Assembly: GCA_937898095.1 (NCBI GenBank) | Contig: CALDKR010000195.1 | Span: forward strand, 1 to 10,505 | Reading direction: 5' to 3' | Length of the DNA: 10,505 nucleotides | From: an uncultured Rhodoluna sp. | GTDB lineage: Bacteria > Actinomycetota > Actinomycetes > Actinomycetales > Microbacteriaceae | Part shown: piece after piece, positions 7,543 to 10,505 of the stretch | How positions within the stretch are numbered: the first letter of the stretch is position 1 | Layout: every line of letters begins with the position of its first letter | Notes under the pieces: model-generated | Database searches by the model: none | What the model was told of the DNA's origin: nothing | The model's input: the letters and a program-made list of their open reading frames with translations, nothing else | Translations under genes and position numbers: made by a program

Positions 7543-7974
7543 TTAGAAGAGCCCCGGAATCACCTCCTCTGCAACATTTGCGAAGGCGGTTTCTTGCTTG
7601 CTTAGGTATTCATTCCAGGCTGCGGCATTCCAGATTTCAGCTCTTGAGCCAAGGCCGATAACGACTAGGTCTTTGTCTAAACCGGCGTATTGACGAAGTG
7701 CGGCCGGAATCGTGACGCGACCCTGCTTGTCAGGAAGCTCGTCAGATGCACCTGAAAGAAATACGCGCAGGTAGTTGCGCGCATCAACGCTAGTTACCGG
7801 AGCCTGGCGAATCTTGTCGTGAACGGCTTGGAATTCTGCTGCGCTAAAAACGTAAAGGCAGTTCTCTTGCCCGCGGGTGATAACCAACCCAGCCTGAAGC
7901 TCGTCGCGAAATTTCGCTGGAAGAAAAAGACGGCCCTTGTCGTCAAGTTTCGGTGCATGCGTGCCAAGCAACAT
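7543..7974 (-). CDS. mraZ: Transcriptional regulator MraZ
   Basis: MraZ is a nucleoid-associated AbrB-like (SpoVT/AbrB fold) regulator that binds repeats ahead of its own dcw operon and represses it in several bacteria. The protein has 143 residues from this start. It shows the two tandem MraZ domains, each with its D-x-K/Q-G-R signature: LDDKGRLFLPAKFR (10-23) and DKQGRVTIPAALR (82-94). The ATG at 7974-7972 is preferred over an in-frame GTG two codons upstream: AGGAGG at 7987-7982 stands 7 bases before the ATG but only 1 base before the GTG, and MLLGTHAPKLD matches the usual family N-terminus. It is the first gene of the operon and lies just downstream of the probable MraZ boxes. Confidence 0.95.
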   Translation of the reverse strand: MLLGTHAPKLDDKGRLFLPAKFRDELQAGLVITRGQENCLYVFSAAEFQAVHDKIRQAPVTSVDARNYLRVFLSGASDELPDKQGRVTIPAALRQYAGLDKDLVVIGLGSRAEIWNAAAWNEYLSKQETAFANVAEEVIPGLF

Positions 7975-7987
7975 CTGCACCCCTCCT
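7975..7987 (-). promoter_or_regulatory. Strong ribosome binding site of mraZ
   Basis: AGGAGG at 7987-7982 on the minus strand is a perfect Shine-Dalgarno, 7 bases before the ATG at 7974. It decides the start against the GTG at 7980-7978. Confidence 0.85.
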
Positions 7988-8003
7988 TGTCGACTCGTTG
8001 ACC

Positions 8004-8033
8004 TTTACTCCACTTTACTCCACAACACTCCAC
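8004..8033 (-). promoter_or_regulatory. MraZ operator array: three GTGGAGT repeats at 10-bp pitch
   Basis: On the minus strand the heptamer GTGGAGT occurs at 8033-8027, 8023-8017 and 8013-8007, exactly 10 bp apart; the spacers are GTT, AAA and AAA. Regular short direct repeats about one helical turn apart directly before mraZ are the known binding layout of MraZ (TGGG-type repeats in E. coli). The array lies between the AT-rich promoter zone and the mraZ ribosome binding site, a place suited to autorepression. That MraZ binds here is inferred from family knowledge and position. Confidence 0.8.
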
Positions 8034-8110
8034 AAATCTAGAAAATAGTGAAATATTTTTAGTTCGGCGTGTCGTATATCCCAATAATTTACAGGGATTT
8101 TCCAAGTGGA
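8034..8110 (-). promoter_or_regulatory. Probable promoter zone of the mraZ-dcw operon
   Basis: This AT-rich stretch lies between the upstream terminator and the MraZ boxes, with no coding signal. Candidate -10 hexamers on the minus strand are TAGATT (8040-8035), TATTTT (8047-8042) and TATACG (8078-8073). None has a convincing -35 at 16-18 bp, so the exact promoter is not assigned. TAGATT would put the start of transcription within the GTGGAGT repeats. Confidence 0.35.
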
Positions 8111-8112
8111 GG

Positions 8113-8135
8113 AAATTCGCATGGTATGCCAATTT
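8113..8135. promoter_or_regulatory. 23-bp dyad upstream of mraZ, possible operator
   Basis: Plus-strand arms AAATTCGCAT (8113-8122) and ATGCCAATTT (8126-8135) are inverted repeats with one mismatch in ten, around a GGT centre. The dyad sits between the DUF3040 terminator and the dcw promoter zone. Its size and symmetry resemble a binding site for a dimeric regulator. The regulator is unknown, and chance is not excluded. Confidence 0.35.
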
Positions 8136-8143
8136 AGAGGCCG

Positions 8144-8174
8144 AAAAAATACCCCCGACCGGTTAGGTCAGGGG
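8144..8174 (-). terminator. Rho-independent terminator after the DUF3040 gene
   Basis: Minus-strand stem CCCCTGACC (8174-8166) pairs with GGTCGGGGG (8160-8152), 9 bp with one G-U, around a 5-base loop. It is followed by TA and six T (8149-8144). It begins 15 bases after the DUF3040 stop. It insulates the dcw promoter from the gene upstream. On the plus strand the stem has a mismatch and no T-run, so it works in one direction only. Confidence 0.88.
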
Positions 8175-8189
8175 CTTATAAATCGCGAT

Positions 8190-8555
8190 TTAGTTTTCTC
8201 GTCGGCGATCCCAGCGGTCTTCAAAACCCGAGAATTTTGAGCTTGAATCTTTGGCTCTAGAAGGGTTCTTCAATGAAGCTTCGCTCGAGGGTGTGGTCTG
8301 CTTGAAATTAGAGCTCGCCAAAATGATTCCAGTCAACATAAGCAAGAATCCAATGACTCCAAAAAGGGCGATCTGAATTATCACGGCAAATATCAGGATA
8401 GAGATACCGATAACGGCCAGTGCCGCCCCGCCGATCATGCGGCGCATCGAAATGCCACCTGACTTTGTAACACGCTGAACGAACTCGGCATCTTCGGCAT
8501 ACAGACCACGCTCGAGCTCTTCGAGCAGTCTTTGTTCGCGTTCTGACAGTGCCAT
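8190..8555 (-). CDS. DUF3040 family small membrane protein
   Basis: A 121-residue protein whose N-terminus, MALSEREQRLLEELERGLYA, is the typical opening of the actinobacterial DUF3040 family (LSE-x-EQRLLEE...YAED). It continues with a basic stretch (about 28-39), two closely spaced hydrophobic helices (about 40-60 and 62-81) and a polar, Ser/Lys/Arg-rich tail. Both ends are therefore probably cytoplasmic. The family has no established function; members are often found close to dcw genes in Actinomycetota. The ATG at 8555 has no clear Shine-Dalgarno. The gene is transcribed in the same direction as the dcw operon but is cut off from it by the terminator at 8144-8174, so it is likely a single-gene unit. 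It is divergent from the prenyl synthase gene, 74 bases away. Confidence 0.88.
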   Translation of the reverse strand: MALSEREQRLLEELERGLYAEDAEFVQRVTKSGGISMRRMIGGAALAVIGISILIFAVIIQIALFGVIGFLLMLTGIILASSNFKQTTPSSEASLKNPSRAKDSSSKFSGFEDRWDRRREN

Positions 8556-8594
8556 TTCGATTACCGTTTTCTTCTAGGCAAATTGACCTAATCT

Positions 8595-8629
8595 GAGTCT
8601 AAAACCCTTGCGCTGATTAGGCTATTCCC
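8595..8629 (+). promoter_or_regulatory. Candidate leaderless promoter of the prenyl synthase gene
   Basis: TAGGCT at 8618-8623 fits the actinobacterial -10 pattern TANNNT and ends 6 bases before the GTG start at 8630. No Shine-Dalgarno precedes that GTG. This spacing is typical of leaderless transcripts. The -35 is not clear (GAGTCT at 8595-8600 has a 17-bp spacer but a poor match). Confidence 0.45.
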
Positions 8630-9745
8630 GTGAATGAGAATCAGGCACTACTGGGCGCCATCGCTGACCGACTAAATGAATTTTGCGAAACGCAAACAAT
8701 AGCCTTCGCTCAGATTTCTCCAGACCTGGCGCCATTGGTCGATTACTCAAAGTCGTTGCTAACTGGCGGCAAGCGCTTTAGGGCTCTTTTTGCCTACTGG
8801 GCATGGGTTGGCGCCATCCCGAGCGCTGAAGTTCAACTTACCGATCAGCAAATCAGCGAATCTGGTCGCGCGATGGTTGGAATTACGGCTGCACTTGAAA
8901 TGTTTCACGCCGCAGCCCTGGTGCACGACGACCTACTTGATCAATCAGACACCAGACGCAATGCCCCGGCGGTTCACAAGCGCTTCGAAGAGCTTCACAA
9001 ACATCAGGGGTGGTGCGGTTCGCCAGAACGCTTTGGAGTTGCCGGTTCAGTATTGGTCGGAGACCTGATGCTCGGCTGGAGCAGCGAGATGTTTGGTGAT
9101 TCACTTTTGCTCGCGCCTTCGAACCTCATTCAAAATGCCTGTAGAGCTGAATTCAGCAAGATGCGCATTGAGGTCATGGCGGGTCAATATCTCGATGTGG
9201 TTGAAGAAAACGCAGCACTGACCCGACCGGTGAGCGAGGCAGTTGCGCGCGCAAATCGAGTAATGCTCTATAAAACGGCTAAATACAGCCTCGAAGCTCC
9301 CCTACTAATCGGCGCCTCGTTTGCCGGTGCTTCCCCATCGCTTTTGCGCGGCTTCTCGGCTTTCGGAATTCCATTGGGCCTAGCGTTTCAGCTTCGCGAC
9401 GATGTTCTTGGAGTGTTTGGAGATCCGGCAATCACCGGCAAGCCTGCCGGCGATGACTTGCGTGAGGGCAAGAGAACGGTATTGATCGGACTAACCAAAG
9501 AAGCCGTTAGCCCGTCTCTGGGCAAACTAGTTGACGAAATGCTAACAAGCAAATCGCTCGAGCCAGAGCAAATTGAATTTTTGCAGAATCTAATCGTCGA
9601 ATCGGGTGCACTGGCTAAGACCGAAAGAATGATTGACGAACTCGGTCAAGAGAGCCTTGCTTCGCTTGAACTTCTCGATATTGACCCGTCGGCAAAGGCG
9701 GAGCTTTTGAGCCTGGCTGAAAAAGTTTTGAAACGCGACGCCTAG
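8630..9745 (+). CDS. Polyprenyl (geranylgeranyl-type) diphosphate synthase, IdsA-like
   Basis: A trans-type isoprenyl diphosphate synthase that condenses isopentenyl diphosphate with an allylic diphosphate, giving the chain used for menaquinone, carotenoids or other isoprenoids. The 371 residues include GGKRFR (46-51), the first aspartate-rich motif HDDLLD (99-104) followed by RR (109-110), and the second region FQLRDDVLG (253-261) with KPAGDDLREGKRT (271-283). The second motif ends in Gly rather than Asp, as is common in actinobacterial IdsA proteins. Small Ala residues 4 and 5 places before the first motif suggest a product longer than C15, but this is only a guide. The start is GTG with no ribosome binding site, probably leaderless. 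In M. tuberculosis, idsA2 (Rv2173) lies near Rv2175c, as here. The TAG stop overlaps the convergent gene's stop. Confidence 0.92.
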   Translation: MNENQALLGAIADRLNEFCETQTIAFAQISPDLAPLVDYSKSLLTGGKRFRALFAYWAWVGAIPSAEVQLTDQQISESGRAMVGITAALEMFHAAALVHDDLLDQSDTRRNAPAVHKRFEELHKHQGWCGSPERFGVAGSVLVGDLMLGWSSEMFGDSLLLAPSNLIQNACRAEFSKMRIEVMAGQYLDVVEENAALTRPVSEAVARANRVMLYKTAKYSLEAPLLIGASFAGASPSLLRGFSAFGIPLGLAFQLRDDVLGVFGDPAITGKPAGDDLREGKRTVLIGLTKEAVSPSLGKLVDEMLTSKSLEPEQIEFLQNLIVESGALAKTERMIDELGQESLASLELLDIDPSAKAELLSLAEKVLKRDA

Positions 9746-10089
9746 AGCGCCAACATTTGCGCCAAACGGCGCACTTCGGTTTTGCGCCCCTTGATTAGCG
9801 AATTGATAGGCGTCGACTCAAGCGCCGAATCAGGCGTATAAAGCCATTTGACTGCGCTGTCGAGGTCGAAGCCTGAATCGAGCAATACGATTATTGACCC
9901 CTGAACGCCCGGCAAAGTTTCGCCATCAACAATTAGGTGCGCCGGGATTTTCTGAACGCCTTCTCTACGAATAGCGAATAGGTGGTGCTCTTCGATTAGT
10001 CGTCGCACGCGGCCGGGTTGAACGTTTAGAAGATCAGCGGCTTCTGGAACCGAAAGCCATTCATCAATTGATGCAAAAGGGTCTATCAC
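9742..10089 (-). CDS. Rv2175c-like winged helix-turn-helix DNA-binding protein
   Basis: A 115-residue protein similar to M. tuberculosis Rv2175c, a DNA-binding protein and substrate of the Ser/Thr kinase PknL. The helix-turn-helix lies at about 10-45 (EWLSVPEAADLLNVQPGRVR, then a wing-like RREGVQKIPAHLI at 41-53). The C-terminal half has the family features LLDSGFDLDSAVKWLYTPD (69-87) and GRKTEVRRLAQML (101-113). The start is taken as GTG at 10089-10087. The frame stays open to an ATG at 10269, but that extension does not look like the family and would overlap the start of the plus-strand LysM gene. Position beside the idsA-type gene matches mycobacterial synteny. With this start, the short N-terminus lacks a threonine like the Thr9 phosphorylated in Rv2175c. 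Targets are unknown. Confidence 0.85.
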   Translation of the reverse strand: MIDPFASIDEWLSVPEAADLLNVQPGRVRRLIEEHHLFAIRREGVQKIPAHLIVDGETLPGVQGSIIVLLDSGFDLDSAVKWLYTPDSALESTPINSLIKGRKTEVRRLAQMLAL

Positions 10090-10170
10090 ACGACAAGATT
10101 GCCACACTATGTCGCCTAGGCAGAAACAATTGAGCACTGTGGCACGATAGCCCTGAGGAAAATCAGAAAA

Positions 10171-10505
10171 ATGAATGCAAATCAAGACAATGTCGGGCAA
10201 AGTCAGCCCGCTTTTCACATTGTCGAGATCAACGAGACCTTGAGCGATATCGCCAGAAAATATGGCCACTCATCAAAGCAGCTTCAAAACTGGAATCGAC
10301 TTTCTGAGTCAGCGTTGATTTTTCCCGGAATGCGCATCAATCTGACTCCAATCGCAGGCGTTTCCACAGAAACCTCCCTTCTGACTGTGATTCCGTCAGC
10401 TTCCCCGATTGAAAAAAATCAATCCTCTGCTTGCTTGGTGCATGGTTTTCCGAACGTGATGCTGGTTAGCGGCAAGGTGCGCTCGATGTCAGCCTTGCGG
10501 TCTTT
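10171..10505 (+). CDS. LysM domain protein (partial, 3' end outside window)
   Basis: An open frame from ATG 10171 to the window end, 111 codons visible. Residues about 15-58 form a LysM domain: FHIVEINETLSDIARKYG, then LQNWNRL and IFPGMRINL, matching the usual pattern H-x-V-x-x-G-D-T-L-x-x-I-A-x-x-Y-G with Asn-Glu in place of Gly-Asp. LysM binds N-acetylglucosamine-containing glycans such as peptidoglycan. No signal peptide or membrane segment is seen in the visible part, so export, or a later anchor, is uncertain. Residues 60-88 are a Ser/Thr/Pro-rich linker, and the remainder (CLVHGFPNVMLVSGKVRS) is not recognised. GAGGA at 10155-10159 is a weak ribosome binding site 11 bases upstream. The gene is divergent from the Rv2175c-like gene, with 81 bases between their starts. 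Confidence 0.75.
   Translation, partial: MNANQDNVGQSQPAFHIVEINETLSDIARKYGHSSKQLQNWNRLSESALIFPGMRINLTPIAGVSTETSLLTVIPSASPIEKNQSSACLVHGFPNVMLVSGKVRSMSALRS

Noticed and set aside
7975..7980. GTG start of mraZ two codons upstream of the ATG
   Set aside because: The AGGAGG would be only 1 base from this GTG, while it is 7 bases from the ATG; the family N-terminus also matches the ATG start.
7818..8132. Open frames of about 60-112 codons on both strands overlapping the mraZ start and its upstream region
   Set aside because: They cover the MraZ boxes and promoter zone, lack coding signals and family resemblance, and disagree with the clear mraZ frame.
8179..8192. Perfect 14-bp palindrome TAAATCGCGATTTA over the DUF3040 stop codon
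   Set aside because: One palindrome of this size is not surprising by chance in 10 kb, it overlaps coding sequence, and the real terminator hairpin lies next to it.
9005..9500. Loss of the last Asp in the second aspartate-rich motif of the prenyl synthase as a sign of inactivity
   Set aside because: DDxxG is a known variant in actinobacterial IdsA-type synthases, and the first motif and KPAGDDLREGKRT are intact, so the enzyme is probably active.
10090..10269. N-terminal extension of the Rv2175c-like frame to an ATG at 10269
   Set aside because: The extra 60 residues do not resemble the family, run through the LysM start on the other strand, and the homologous part begins at about the GTG at 10089.
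1..10505. CRISPR arrays, tRNA or rRNA genes, insertion sequences, phage genes, toxin-antitoxin or defence loci
   Set aside because: None seen: no repeat-spacer pattern, no transposase or integrase, and nearly all sequence is accounted for by conserved cell wall, division and neighbouring genes.

Overview
The window carries the start of an actinobacterial division and cell wall (dcw) cluster on the minus strand, plus a short flank of the genes that usually sit beside it. In transcription order the cluster runs mraZ, rsmH (mraW), ftsL-like, ftsI (pbpB), murE, murF, mraY and the first 11 codons of a gene in the murD position. The gene order, the DUF3040 protein beside mraZ, and the idsA-type prenyl synthase next to an Rv2175c-type DNA-binding protein all point to Actinomycetota; the same blocks lie close together in Mycobacterium tuberculosis (about Rv2155c to Rv2175c). 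Base composition of roughly 50% GC in most of the window is low for the phylum. Together with a MurE lacking the meso-DAP DNPR signature, it suggests a small-genome freshwater-type member of Microbacteriaceae (Rhodoluna/Aquiluna-like). The lineage is inferred and was not tested.

Layout. Positions 1-7974 (minus) hold the dcw operon. Four junctions are 4-base stop/start overlaps (rsmH/ftsL, murE/murF, murF/mraY, mraY/next gene), ftsI/murE are 1 base apart, and ftsL/ftsI are 24 bases apart. The only real spacer in the operon, 7436-7542 between mraZ and rsmH, is almost wholly taken up by a predicted three-way-junction RNA closed by a 25-position stem. Positions 7975-8189 hold the mraZ control region: a strong ribosome binding site, three 10-bp-spaced GTGGAGT repeats (probable MraZ operators), an AT-rich promoter zone, a 23-bp dyad and the terminator of the upstream gene. 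Positions 8190-8555 (minus) encode a DUF3040 membrane protein. Positions 8630-9745 (plus) encode a polyprenyl diphosphate synthase with a likely leaderless GTG start. Positions 9742-10089 (minus) encode the Rv2175c-like helix-turn-helix protein, whose stop codon overlaps that of the synthase. Positions 10171-10505 (plus) hold the start of a LysM protein cut by the window end.

Function. MurE, MurF and MraY build UDP-MurNAc-pentapeptide and transfer it to undecaprenyl phosphate. FtsI is the septal transpeptidase and the FtsL-like protein its likely divisome partner. RsmH methylates 16S rRNA, and MraZ probably represses its own operon. The prenyl synthase supplies an isoprenoid chain of unknown length.

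I see no clearly new multi-gene system. The points most worth a second look are the mraZ-rsmH RNA structure, the MraZ operator array with the dyad upstream, the abrupt codon-composition break inside mraY near position 170 (recombination or chimeric assembly), the DHHPR motif in MurE, and an Rv2175c homologue that appears to lack the N-terminal threonine phosphorylated in M. tuberculosis.
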